Part shown: one piece after another, positions 36,689 through 45,872 of the stretch | Numbering within the stretch: the first letter of the stretch is position 1 | How the letters are laid out: every line of letters begins with the position of its first letter | The notes under the pieces: model-generated | The model's database searches: none | What the model was told of the DNA's origin: nothing | Seen by the model: only the letters and a program-made list of their open reading frames with translations | DNA from: G963677325 sp963677325 | GTDB lineage: Bacteria; Bacteroidota; Bacteroidia; Bacteroidales; Prolixibacteraceae | Length of the DNA: 64,000 nucleotides | Direction of reading: 5' to 3' | Assembly (NCBI GenBank): GCA_963677325.2 | Contig: CAXXGM010000006.1 | Coordinates: forward strand, 248,001 to 312,000 | Made by a program: the position numbers and the translations under genes

Positions 36689-36810
36689 TTTTTTTGAACC
36701 ATAAGTAACACGAAATATGCAATTCGTGATATTACAGTAAACCTTCAGGGTTTTATTTTTAACCATAAAGTAACACAATTTAATTAATTAGTAGCATCAC
36801 CCTAAAATCA

Positions 36811-38652
36811 ATGAAAATGAAAAAGGAAGGATTTCTATTTACAGTTTTATTTATTTTATCTTTTTTGTCAGTGTTTTCGCAAAAATCGCTAAAAGATACT
36901 ATCAAAATTGATGAAGTAGTTGTAACAGGTACACCTGTAAAAGTCAACAAAAATAATGTACCTATGGCTGTTTCGGTCGTATCCCGCCAGCAAATATCTG
37001 AGAGCAACGAATCCGCCTTGTTGCCGGTTCTAAATGGACGGGTTCCGGGATTATTTGTTACCGAAAGAGGAATTACCGGATTCGGAGTTTCAGATGGTGG
37101 TACCGGTCAAATAACCATGAGGGGTATCGGTGGAAGCCCCACAACCGGTGTTCTAATATTAATTGACGGACATCCTCAGTTCATGGGTATCTTCGGTCAC
37201 CCGTTATCCGATTCGTATGTAGCATCTGATGTTGAAAGGGTGGAAGTAATCCGGGGTCCTGCTTCCATCCTTTATGGCTCAAATGCAATGGGTGGAGTAA
37301 TCAACATAATAACCTGCAAACAAACAAAGGATAATTTTCATGGAGATGCACGCCTGATGTATGGCTCTTATAATACTCAAAAGTTTATGGCTTCCGGAGG
37401 TTATAAAAAGGATAAGTTCAGTGTATTCGCATCTGTCAATCATGACCGGACAGACGGACATCGCAAACATTCCGGCTTCAATATTACCAATGGATATATG
37501 AAACTGGATTATGATATTAATAGCCATTTACGAACCAGCACCGATTTTAGTATTGCTAAATTCAAAGCTACCGATCCCGGGCCCGATACAACAAACGCAA
37601 CCTATGGAGATACTCAGAATATCACCAGGGGTTACTGGTCGCTTTCTTTAGATAACGATTATCAAAAATATTCAGGGACGGTCAAAGCCTTTTATAACTT
37701 TGGCAATCACAACTTTTCAGATGGGTTCAACTCTAATGATGTTGATTATGGATTGAATATCAGCGAATCTGCGAGATTGTTTAAAGGCAACAGCATTACC
37801 TTTGGGGGCGACTATACTAATTACGGAGGAAAAGCTGCGACCGTCACAGGTGGTGGAAATATGATGACCTTTGTTGATACCATTGTTTATGAAATCGGAG
37901 TATATTGTTTTGTTCAACAAACATTGTTTGAAAAACTTACGTTGAATGCAGGGATTCGTTTACAAGACAACAAAGTTTACGGCAAAGAGTGGATACCTTC
38001 GGGAGGTTTTGCCTATAATCTTACTGCTACAACTACCTGGAAAACCTCAGTTGGCAAAGGCTTCCGTAGTCCGACACTTCGCGAATTGTATATGTTTAAC
38101 CACAATCCGAACTTAGGCCCTGAAAAGATTATGAATTACGAAACCGGTGTTTTACAATCCCTTTTTGACAGAAAGTTAAATTTTGAACTCACAGGTTTTA
38201 TTGTAAAAGGCAACAGCCTGATTATCACTGGAAACATGGGCAAATTGTATAATGGAGGCGAAATTAATAATAAAGGAATTGAGTTTGCAGCGAATGCCAT
38301 TCCGTTAAGGAATTTGTCAATCAACCTTACATACAGTCACATTAATACCGAAACTCCGGTTTATGCCACTCCCAAAGACCATTTATTTCTAAGTGGCAGT
38401 TATAAGTGGGATAAACTAAAATTTACAGCAAGTGTCCGGCAGGTTAATCAGCTGAATACGGTGCCAAATCCTTCATTAGTACCACACTTTCAAAACTATT
38501 CGTTGCTAAATTCAAAAATATCTTATCAAATTCGTGAATACACTGAAATACTTGTCAACGGGGAAAACCTCACAAACCAGAAATACGAAACCCTAAGATA
38601 TTATACTTTGCCCGGCGTTATGGTTTTCGCGGGGGGAAATTTCAAGTTTTAA
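36811..38652 (+). CDS. TonB-dependent receptor, probably for nickel or a nickel complex
   Basis: A 613-residue outer-membrane receptor with signal peptide (FLFTVLFILSFLSVFSQ). The plug domain (TIKIDEVVVTGTPVKV as TonB box region, GQITMRGIGGSPTTGVLILIDG, then VERVEVIRGPASILYGSNAMG) is followed by a 22-strand-type barrel. KGFRSPTLRELYMFNHNPNLGPE is typical of the siderophore/cobalamin group, and it ends in the aromatic GGNFKF. It lacks the carboxypeptidase-like N-terminal extension. Position directly after nikR suggests nickel regulation and a nickel substrate. The following gene starts 21 bases after its stop. Confidence 0.9.
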   Translation: MKMKKEGFLFTVLFILSFLSVFSQKSLKDTIKIDEVVVTGTPVKVNKNNVPMAVSVVSRQQISESNESALLPVLNGRVPGLFVTERGITGFGVSDGGTGQITMRGIGGSPTTGVLILIDGHPQFMGIFGHPLSDSYVASDVERVEVIRGPASILYGSNAMGGVINIITCKQTKDNFHGDARLMYGSYNTQKFMASGGYKKDKFSVFASVNHDRTDGHRKHSGFNITNGYMKLDYDINSHLRTSTDFSIAKFKATDPGPDTTNATYGDTQNITRGYWSLSLDNDYQKYSGTVKAFYNFGNHNFSDGFNSNDVDYGLNISESARLFKGNSITFGGDYTNYGGKAATVTGGGNMMTFVDTIVYEIGVYCFVQQTLFEKLTLNAGIRLQDNKVYGKEWIPSGGFAYNLTATTTWKTSVGKGFRSPTLRELYMFNHNPNLGPEKIMNYETGVLQSLFDRKLNFELTGFIVKGNSLIITGNMGKLYNGGEINNKGIEFAANAIPLRNLSINLTYSHINTETPVYATPKDHLFLSGSYKWDKLKFTASVRQVNQLNTVPNPSLVPHFQNYSLLNSKISYQIREYTEILVNGENLTNQKYETLRYYTLPGVMVFAGGNFKF

Positions 38653-38673
38653 CCGCTAAATTCAATAAATACG

Positions 38674-40134
38674 ATGAAAAGGCCATTTTTAATCATCCTG
38701 TTTTTCTTTCAAATCATACTTCTCGGTGCTAGTCCCTTGCACACACATTACAAACACAGTCTTATAATTGACACGGATTGTGCCATTGACGATATGAGGG
38801 CCATCAGCATATTATTATCACAACCCAATATTACGATAAAAGCAATTATGGTATCCGATGGCTCATTGCCGCCAGGCGAAGGGGCTTTAAAAGTTAAATC
38901 TCTTCTACACGAATTTCATCGCGACAGCATTTTGGTTATGTGTAGCACAGAGTTGAGCGGTATCAACCCGAAATGGAGGCAATTTAACAGACAAATAAAA
39001 TGGGGAGAAGATAAAAAGCCTTATTCGGGGAATTATTCAACCATGCAAAATATCGCAGAAATAGTAAAAACCTCAACCGAGCCAATTTCGTTTGTGTGCC
39101 TTGGTCCATTGACTAATGTGGCGCAACTCATTAAATACAGCACTAATGTATCAGCCCGTATAGTAGATATTATTTGGTACAACGAATCTGTCAACCCGCT
39201 AAAAGGATTCAATTACGATTGCGACAAAAAAGCAGCAGAAATACTCTTTGCCTCAGGATTAAAAATAAACGTTATCTCCAACCTCTCCATCGAAAAGGCT
39301 GTATTCGACACTACCCTGTACAACATTTGTGAAAAATCAAATACATTGCTGGCGAAGAATTTATTACGAGTGCATAAACAGCCCTTAGTCTTCGAAAAAT
39401 TAAAACAAAACCATTTCAAGCTTTGGGATGAATTAGCAGTATTATTTTTGACTAGTCCGGAACTATTTACTATCGAACCGTTAAAAGACAATAACAATAT
39501 CCGATATAACATTGATTTTTCAGATCATGCTGTAAAAGAAGTTTTAGAAGATATGATCAGGGGAAGATACAAAGCTGGTGAATACGTTGCCTTTTATGGT
39601 TTCCCGCTAAAAAGCGAATTCTACACTTATGATGTAAGGCAGATAATGGATTCCGCAATATCCCGGTACGGAGTGGATGAATGGAAAGCCTGCGTTATAA
39701 CCGATGAATTTCACGGGCATCTTGGCGTTTTTTCAATTATGGGCGCAAAAATGGGCATGAGGGCCCGAGATTATTTTGGCATTGGTACTGACTTACTTAA
39801 CGTTCTAAGCTTTGCCGGGGCAAGACCGCCATACAGTTGCCTTAATGATGGCATTCAGGTTAGCACTGGTGCGACACTTGGTCAGGGAACTATAAAAGTT
39901 CATAACGATACCATAACCAAACCATCTGCAATATTCACTTACAAAGGGCAATCTATAAAAATAACATTAAAAGACGAATACCTCGCCAGTATCAATGCTG
40001 GTATAAAAAAAGGGATTAAACTGTATGGCTTGGCCGATGAAAATTACTGGACGCTTATCCGCCAAAACGCTCTACAATATTGGCTGGAATGGGACAGAAA
40101 TAAAATATTCGATGTTGAAGGGATAAAAAATTAG
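38674..40134 (+). CDS. Secreted nucleoside-hydrolase-like protein fused to FmdE domain
   Basis: A 486-residue protein with a signal peptide (FLIILFFFQIILLGASP). Residues ~28-320 resemble IunH/RihA nucleoside hydrolases: LIIDTDCAIDDMRAISIL carries the DTDxxxDD calcium cluster, FVCLGPLTNVAQL, FNYDCDKKAAEILF matches the N..D..AA motif, and KLWDELAV supplies the late Asp. Residues ~330-480 resemble FmdE: DEFHGHLGVFSIMGAKMG, SFAGARPPYSCLNDGIQV, STGATLGQGTI with His and Cys metal-site candidates. The active sites of both look intact. Placement after nikR and a TonB receptor suggests a periplasmic step in handling a nickel-containing compound; the substrate is unknown. Confidence 0.8.
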   Translation: MKRPFLIILFFFQIILLGASPLHTHYKHSLIIDTDCAIDDMRAISILLSQPNITIKAIMVSDGSLPPGEGALKVKSLLHEFHRDSILVMCSTELSGINPKWRQFNRQIKWGEDKKPYSGNYSTMQNIAEIVKTSTEPISFVCLGPLTNVAQLIKYSTNVSARIVDIIWYNESVNPLKGFNYDCDKKAAEILFASGLKINVISNLSIEKAVFDTTLYNICEKSNTLLAKNLLRVHKQPLVFEKLKQNHFKLWDELAVLFLTSPELFTIEPLKDNNNIRYNIDFSDHAVKEVLEDMIRGRYKAGEYVAFYGFPLKSEFYTYDVRQIMDSAISRYGVDEWKACVITDEFHGHLGVFSIMGAKMGMRARDYFGIGTDLLNVLSFAGARPPYSCLNDGIQVSTGATLGQGTIKVHNDTITKPSAIFTYKGQSIKITLKDEYLASINAGIKKGIKLYGLADENYWTLIRQNALQYWLEWDRNKIFDVEGIKN

Positions 40135-40218
40135 AAGAAACTTATAAATCAAGAAATTAAAAATTGTTTTTGTTTAAATTTTTGTATTATTGTTTACAAT
40201 CCATTAACAAAGTTTACT

Positions 40219-40278
40219 ATGAAAACTTTTTCTTTTTTTCTACCGGGAATAATTATTCTTTTTAGCTGCCTGTCCTAA
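40219..40278 (+). pseudogene. Lipoprotein signal-peptide stub
   Basis: ATG AAA ACT ... reads MKTFSFFLPGIIILFSCLS and stops at TAA 40276-40278: a complete lipoprotein signal with the lipid cysteine and then nothing. I read it as the 5' remnant of a deleted lipoprotein gene that once lay in the metal island. Confidence 0.5.
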
Positions 40279-40659
40279 TTGTTTAGTATACTTGCTCATT
40301 GGTCATCTTGTTTCAAGCATTAATGACTAATCACGTGAAGCCAATGACTAATGACTGGTTTGTTCGCTTCCATACCGTAAGCATCCTCCCAAACCGAACT
40401 ACACAATATGTCGTAACATATTAAATGGGATCAGCAGCTTGCTTAAGACTTGATATAGAGCCAAAGAAGACCTCTATAAGCCAAATGACTTATTGGATAA
40501 TTTCTATGGATTAATTTTAATCTTTGATTTTTGTGGAAATAATTCCTTGTTTTGAAGCAATCAATAATATTTTTCGATTACCTTGCCGATAGATAAAATA
40601 GTCAGAAGAATGAAAAAATGAATATTATTCATTTCTCCATTCTTTCATTTTATACAGGG
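40279..40659. other. Gene-free interval inside the metal island
   Basis: No coding frame. AATGACTAAT recurs around 40322-40355 near GTGAAGCCAATGACT, a loose direct repeat. No cobalamin riboswitch was recognised. It is probably the decayed body of the truncated lipoprotein gene. Confidence 0.4.
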
Positions 40660-40968
40660 ATGCAGAAGTTTAAATACATTATTTCGGTTTTAATAGTCCT
40701 GGCGCTCTTCCTGCCGTCAGGCATTAAAATTTTGCATCATCATGAACACGTTGAATATCCGGGTGATGGATATCATTTTAATCCTGAGCATGAGAAGTGC
40801 CCGGCATGTAGTTTTGAATTTTCCATTTTTCTTTCCGAAAAAGATTATTTCCTTTCTGCAAAGATCTCCTTTGCTGACACCTGTAACAATGATTACACTT
40901 ATTGTCATCATTCAAACCTTTCAAGATATTCCTTTTCGTTACGGGCTCCCCCACTTGTTTCCGGATAA
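40660..40968 (+). CDS. Secreted His/Cys-rich small protein next to TonB receptor
   Basis: 102 residues from the Met at 40660 (MQKFKYIISVLIVLALFLPSG, a signal peptide or anchor). The mature part begins with ILHHHEHVEYPGDGYHF and EHEKCPACSFEFSIF: five or more His and a CxxC. It later has CNNDYTYCHHSNLS. Such short proteins often precede metal-related TonB receptors in Bacteroidota; metal binding is inferred from composition. The receptor begins 62 bases downstream in the same direction. Confidence 0.7.
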   Translation: MQKFKYIISVLIVLALFLPSGIKILHHHEHVEYPGDGYHFNPEHEKCPACSFEFSIFLSEKDYFLSAKISFADTCNNDYTYCHHSNLSRYSFSLRAPPLVSG

Positions 40969-41030
40969 TATAAATATCAGCCTGCTGGTTGAATGTCAAA
41001 TTATTTGTAAACATCTTAAATCATAATTAA

Positions 41031-43262
41031 ATGAAATTCATTTTGATTTTTGCTGCAACACTGGCGCTGTGTCATGTTGCCAACGCTCAAAATATTATAA
41101 GAGGAAAAATTTCTGATCAGGATAATCAGCCCTTATCCGGGGCGGTAATCTTTCTGCCCGAAATAAACAAGGGCACTTATTCGGATAAAGCCGGTAATTA
41201 TGAACTTACCGGACTACCGAATGGTAAAATAAAAATTCAGTTTAAATACCTTGGTTATACCAATAAAATTGAAACTATACTGTTATCCGGCACTCCGGTC
41301 GAATTGAATGTTTCTCTCCAAATGACTGTGATCAGAACGGAAGAATTCGTGATAACCGGGGGATACAGTTCGACACAGCATGAAAATGCCGTGAAGATCG
41401 AGTCGCTTAAACTTGATCCGCTGACAGATACCCCCACTCCCAATTTCACTGAAATGCTGACAAGAATACCGGGAGTGGATATGATATCCAAAGGAAGCGG
41501 TGTGGCAAAACCGGTAATAAGAGGCCTTTCGATGAATGATATCCTTGTACTGAATAATGGCGTACGTTTTGAGAATTATCAGTATTCCGACCATCATCCC
41601 CTTGGTATCGATGAGTTTGGCATTGAAGATGTTGAGGTGATCAAAGGTCCGGCATCCCTGCTCTACGGTTCGGATGCAATCGGGGGAGTCATCAATTTTA
41701 TCAAGGAAACCCCTGCTGCCATCGGCACTACCGTTGGTGATTACAATTTACAGCTCTTTTCGAATTCACTGGGCATGACCAATAACCTGGGTTTTAAAAG
41801 TGCCACGAAAAAATTCTTCGGGGGCATAAGGGCAGGACAAAAAACCAATGCCGATTACCTGCAGGGGGGAGGCGCTTTTGTTCCAAATACAAGATTTAAC
41901 GAATGGTCTGCAAAAACCAATGCAGGCTTTACAAGCAAAGCAGGAACATTTAAAATATTCTATGACGTTAATCAGCAAAAGCTTGGATTGGCTGAACCCG
42001 ATGCGATTGAGCAAATCACAAAAAGAGGGCGATCCAACAATATCTTTTATCAGCAATTTAAAACAAGCCTGTTGTCATCACAGAATAAGCTCTACCTGGG
42101 CAATTTCAGGATTGACATTAATACTGCTTTCCAAAACACTGAATTAGTACATTTCGGTGAAGAGAATGTATATGAAATCCAAATGAAACTGGCGACATGG
42201 ACTTATGAAACCAAAGTGTTCCTGCCCTCAGGTGAAAACGCTGAATATATCATCGGCTTCCAGGGGATGAATCAAAACAATACCAATCTCAATGACCGGG
42301 AAACCAAATTATTGCCAGACGCGGAAACAAATAATTACTCCGGGTTCTGTCTGATTCAACACTCCTTTGATAAATTGAAATTACAGGCAGGGATCAGATA
42401 TGATGCCAGATCGATAACTACCACCGCAACCGGAAATCCTGGCTCGGCGGATTATCGCGCCCCTCTCGCTAAAAGTTACGACAGTTTCAGCGGATCGTTG
42501 GGTGCTACCTATCCTGCATCGGAAAAGCTACTTGTTCGTGGTAATATCGCTGCCGCTTACCGCACCCCGAATATCGCGGAACTGACATCAAACGGTGCAC
42601 ATGAAATGCGTTACGAGATCGGTGACCGGAATCTTGTTCCTGAAAACTCATTAGAATTTGACGCCAGCCTCCATTATCATTTAAGCAATTTCACCTTCGA
42701 TATTGCCGGCTTTTACAACAGGATCGATGATTTTATTTTCATCTCACCAGCCGGTACGACCACAAATTCGGGGCTAAGCATTTATCAGTACATGCAGGGC
42801 GATGCCACTTTATACGGAGGGGAGGCAGGTATTCATCTGCACCCGAAGCCGGTCAAATGGCTGCATCTGAAAACAATCTTTTCGACAGTGACCGGCAAAA
42901 GGCAAAACGGAGATTATCTGCCGTTTATCCCCGCCCATAAACTGAATACAGAAATCATGGTAGAAAAGGGAAAACTTGGGTTGCTGAAGAAGGCGTTTAT
43001 TTCTCTCGAATCCCATTCAGCCTTTGACCAGAACAAAGCAGCCCCCGATGAGACAACTACTCCCGGATACACGGTTCTCAATTTAACTGCCGGGGGAAAT
43101 ATAAGATGGAACAATCAATCAGTCTCAATCTGTCTTGGCGCAAACAATTTATTTGATAAAAAATACATCGATCACTTATCGACATTGAAAGAAGTCAGTT
43201 ATTTTAATCCAGGCCGTAATATTTCGCTGACTTTAAAGGTCCCTTTCGGGCAATGTCATTAA
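41031..43262 (+). CDS. TonB-dependent receptor with carboxypeptidase-like N-domain; 3' end altered by an IS
   Basis: A 743-residue receptor. Signal peptide, then a carboxypeptidase-regulatory-like domain (IIRGKISDQDNQPLSGAVIF to ELNVSLQM, about 20-105), plug (GVAKPVIRGLSMNDILVLNNG, EDVEVIKGPASLLYGSDAIG) and barrel (AAYRTPNIAELTSNGAHEM). It belongs to the group that takes up iron or copper chelates. An IS inserted after codon 740: the present end is VPFG-QCH, while joining across the element gives VPFG-IQ and a stop at 44705-44707. Loss of only the terminal two residues may leave folding nearly normal, though the last strand is used for barrel assembly. Confidence 0.92.
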   Translation: MKFILIFAATLALCHVANAQNIIRGKISDQDNQPLSGAVIFLPEINKGTYSDKAGNYELTGLPNGKIKIQFKYLGYTNKIETILLSGTPVELNVSLQMTVIRTEEFVITGGYSSTQHENAVKIESLKLDPLTDTPTPNFTEMLTRIPGVDMISKGSGVAKPVIRGLSMNDILVLNNGVRFENYQYSDHHPLGIDEFGIEDVEVIKGPASLLYGSDAIGGVINFIKETPAAIGTTVGDYNLQLFSNSLGMTNNLGFKSATKKFFGGIRAGQKTNADYLQGGGAFVPNTRFNEWSAKTNAGFTSKAGTFKIFYDVNQQKLGLAEPDAIEQITKRGRSNNIFYQQFKTSLLSSQNKLYLGNFRIDINTAFQNTELVHFGEENVYEIQMKLATWTYETKVFLPSGENAEYIIGFQGMNQNNTNLNDRETKLLPDAETNNYSGFCLIQHSFDKLKLQAGIRYDARSITTTATGNPGSADYRAPLAKSYDSFSGSLGATYPASEKLLVRGNIAAAYRTPNIAELTSNGAHEMRYEIGDRNLVPENSLEFDASLHYHLSNFTFDIAGFYNRIDDFIFISPAGTTTNSGLSIYQYMQGDATLYGGEAGIHLHPKPVKWLHLKTIFSTVTGKRQNGDYLPFIPAHKLNTEIMVEKGKLGLLKKAFISLESHSAFDQNKAAPDETTTPGYTVLNLTAGGNIRWNNQSVSICLGANNLFDKKYIDHLSTLKEVSYFNPGRNISLTLKVPFGQCH

Positions 43263-44688
43263 GTTAAGGATTTTAATATGCTGGTTTGTAATTTGCATAA
43301 GTTTTGTGTTTGGATTTAGACTGCTTATTTTTAATAATTCTCGGGAATGATCGGTTAATTCTTATAGGGATCTGATCTTTTATAAAATGGTTGTTTAGAA
43401 GTTGAAGGATGTCTGCTGGTTCGTGTATAATGAATAAGCTTACGAGATGTATCTTCAATTTTCCATATGATTTGTTTCGATTTACTTTCATTGGGTATTT
43501 CCTTTTACACTGCATATTTTCAATGGTTTGCTGAGCTTCCTTTATAAGAATAGAGTGCAAGTTGGTGATGAAAACTGTTGCATAGAAATCCTGCAATACC
43601 GAATATTGGGTAAGACCACTGAAGGATTCAAGCTGCAAGATATTTTTCTGAACCGAGATATTGGTTTCGACGCCCCATCGTCTAAAGTATAGTTCTTTAA
43701 ACTCAGAATTTGAATGACCTTCTTCTTCCCATAAATTTGTCATCAACACTTCAACAGAATTATCTAACTCTACCCTTACCAGCCTCACTTTCAAAAGAGT
43801 GTCCCGATTGACAATATATCCGCTTTTGTAAAGTCCTTTGATAGCGGCAGGGGTAGTTCTAAGATAGACCACATCACTTTGAGCTCCGCTTTTTATAAAA
43901 GTTCGAATGATATTTTGTGTTTCCTTGGCCCTTATGACAAATTTAATTTCCTTCTCCTGCCACAAGTGCAAGGCAGCCATTTTGAAATTGCAAAAGTTCC
44001 GATCATAAATCATCACCATATCCTCCTCCAGGCAATCAATGGCAGAATAAGCCATGTTTAATTCCCCAAAGCGATAAGGGGCAATTTTCGCATGTAATAT
44101 TAGTTCATTCAATACGTCGTAACAGTAATAAGCTTTGGCTTGAACAAACGTTCCTATCTGATTGCTCTGTCCTCCAAAATATTCTTCAAGAGCGGGTTTA
44201 TTTATCAGACTTATGTTGGACCCGTCTGCAGCCACTAAACGATAACCTTTCCATCGCTTCACGTTTGACTCATAATAATGGTAAAATAGTTTAGACAAAA
44301 ACTTGTTCCACACTTCAAAAAAGAAGGAATCGAGTTTCATTCTTTGTTGCGAAAATGCGCTCACAGTGCAGCTTGTGTTAAGGTTTATCTCCTCAAAAAA
44401 ATTGTCTATTTCAAAGCTGAGGGTTTTCTTACATAATTTGGCAATCAATAGAACTAAACGATTAAAAGGTAGTTTTCTTTCCCTTGTAAAAGCATTTTTT
44501 TGAGTAGCAAACTTTTCTAAAATATCAGGAGATTCGTTTACAATTGAAAGAAACGCCTTTAACTCTTCAATAATTTTTACATTTGCATCTAACATGGGGA
44601 CTTAGGATTTAATTTTTGTGTTGCAACTTCAAAATTAAGATCTTTGTCCTCTGTTTTTTATCAATTAATCCTTAACTTAATGACATTG
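43251..44688 (-). mobile_element. IS4-family insertion sequence, copy A
   Basis: 1438 bp, 22-bp perfect terminal inverted repeats beginning CAATGTCATTAAG, flanked by the 10-bp direct repeat CCCTTTCGGG (43241-43250 and 44689-44698). Same sequence as copy B in every part compared. It inserted into the last codons of a TonB receptor. Confidence 0.93.
43273..44595 (-). CDS. IS4-family transposase, copy A
   Basis: A 440-residue DDE transposase. The first catalytic Asp is in VAADGSNISL (Asp124), the second in MIYDRNF (Asp198), and the YREK signature is exact: Tyr303, Arg306, Glu310, Lys317 in YFRRWGVETNISVQK. The protein is full length and identical residue for residue to copy B at 56995, so both are probably recent and active. 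Confidence 0.95.
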   Translation of the reverse strand: MLDANVKIIEELKAFLSIVNESPDILEKFATQKNAFTRERKLPFNRLVLLIAKLCKKTLSFEIDNFFEEINLNTSCTVSAFSQQRMKLDSFFFEVWNKFLSKLFYHYYESNVKRWKGYRLVAADGSNISLINKPALEEYFGGQSNQIGTFVQAKAYYCYDVLNELILHAKIAPYRFGELNMAYSAIDCLEEDMVMIYDRNFCNFKMAALHLWQEKEIKFVIRAKETQNIIRTFIKSGAQSDVVYLRTTPAAIKGLYKSGYIVNRDTLLKVRLVRVELDNSVEVLMTNLWEEEGHSNSEFKELYFRRWGVETNISVQKNILQLESFSGLTQYSVLQDFYATVFITNLHSILIKEAQQTIENMQCKRKYPMKVNRNKSYGKLKIHLVSLFIIHEPADILQLLNNHFIKDQIPIRINRSFPRIIKNKQSKSKHKTYANYKPAY

Positions 44689-44814
44689 CCCTTTCGGGAT
44701 TCAGTAATTGCTGAAAATAGTATTTCAAAGCTTCAGGGTTACAGGGTTTCAGCCACTGTATTCCCTGAAACTTTTACATAGCGCTTGGCCCTTCGCCCTT
44801 CACTTTTTATCTGA

Positions 44815-45132
44815 TCAGTTATTTCTATATCCGGCCTCCCACAACATATCCCATGCTCGTTCGGGTGTAAATCCGCGGCTCTGTTCTGTATCGCTTTTTG
44901 TATCTCTCGGATTAGCACCAACTTCAGCATATAATTGATTTACACCTGCAAACATCGCCATTTGAGTCGGTTCATGAACATCCATTGACCTTGAAGGATT
45001 GACCACAATATTTGTCACTGCAACGATTTTTGTCAATTCAGAAGCCGTAAAAACCTTCTCCAGTTCCGGATAGGCATCCAGCAACTCCCCCACTTTGGTC
45101 TGCGGAGTAATAATCAGTTTATTTTTGCTCAT
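44815..45132 (-). pseudogene. DUF1858 start fused to the end of a radical-SAM-type protein by deletion
   Basis: 105 residues. The first ~27 (KLIITPQTKVGELLDAYPEL) match the start of DUF1858. The rest departs from that family: LTKIVAVTNIVVNPSRSMDV and YAEVGANPRDTKSDTEQSRG resemble the C-terminal end of a BioB-like radical SAM protein. The central radical-SAM body with its CxxxCxxC cluster is absent. I interpret this as an in-frame internal deletion of a DUF1858-radical-SAM gene; a genuine small protein is less likely. Confidence 0.5.
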
Positions 45133-45145
45133 AATCGAATTATTT

Positions 45146-45264
45146 GTTTCAAAGTTCCAAAGGGTTTCAAGTTTCAAGGCCACTGGGATTTGGATTTTTA
45201 CATATTGAAACCTCGAACGAAATTTGAAACATTGAAAAACCTTTTGACACATACATTGAAACCC
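45146..45264. repeat. Array of TTTCAA units with inverted TTGAAA half
   Basis: First half (45146-45178) GTTTCAAAGTT, CCAAAGGGTTT, CAAGTTTCAAG; second half (from about 45205) TGAAACCTCGA, ACGAAATTTGA, AACATTGAAAA, and a final TTGAAACCC. About 11-nt steps, with the second half complementary to the first. Confidence 0.6.
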
Positions 45265-45277
45265 TTAAGAGCCTATT

Positions 45278-45398
45278 TGTACGACAAAAGTCTCTGTTCT
45301 CCCTCCAGTTTCCGCAAATCGGTGAGATCCTGGGTAAACTCGATGGTACCGAGATATTCTCCTTCTTTGCCACGCAAAGCAAAATATTCAATATTTAT
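45278..45398 (-). pseudogene. C-terminal remnant of a PAS/DUF438-type sensor
   Basis: The minus strand reads NIEYFALRGKEGEYLGTIEF, then TQDLTDLRKLEGEQRLLSYK and TAG at 45278-45280. This is the usual final strand and helix of the PAS domain in DUF438-type proteins (IRYFAVRDxxGxYLGTxExxQDIT). It has no start and ends where hemerythrin sequence begins on the other strand, so only this tail survives. Confidence 0.6.
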
Positions 45399-45834
45399 GA
45401 TTAGTTTCATCAAAGAGTTTCCAGATGGATGCCACCACGGCAAGGAGGAAAGGCTGCTGTTCCCAAAATTAATTGAGAAAGGAATGCCGGATAGGCAGGG
45501 TCCGATAGGTGTTATGCTGATGGAACATGATCAGGGGCGCGGTTACGTGAAAAGCCTGGCAGAGAACATCCGCTTGTACAAGGAAGGAGATAAAGAAGCG
45601 CTCCAGGCTGCCTACGGAGATATGAAAGGATATATTACTCTCCTGAGAGAACACATCCATAAGGAAAACAATATACTCTTCAGGATGGCTGATAATTTTC
45701 TTACCGCTGAAGAGCAATCCCAGCTTCTGAGTCAGTTTTGTACATCTGAGTCATTTTGCACGGGACTAGTAAAAAAACAACAGTTTCTGGATAGGTTTAA
45801 AGAATTTGCTGCAGTTTACCAGTACAATTCATAA
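45399..45834 (+). pseudogene. Hemerythrin-domain protein, 5'-truncated
   Basis: About 145 residues starting MISFIKEFPDGCHHGKEERL, then LMEHDQGRGYVKSLAENI and LLREHIHKENNILFRMADN. These are the second to fourth helices of a hemerythrin-like oxygen/NO/iron-sensing domain with HH..E, EHxxGR and HIHKEN metal ligands. The first helix with its His ligand is missing, so diiron binding would be incomplete. An in-frame ATG exists at the new 5' end and the product may still be made. Confidence 0.65.
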
Positions 45835-45872
45835 TTAATATCATATCTCAATCGTAATTCGTAATTCGTAAT

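Noticed and set aside
40279..40659. Cobalamin riboswitch ahead of the second TonB receptor
   Set aside because: No B12-box-like GCCACTG or matching helices could be recognised.
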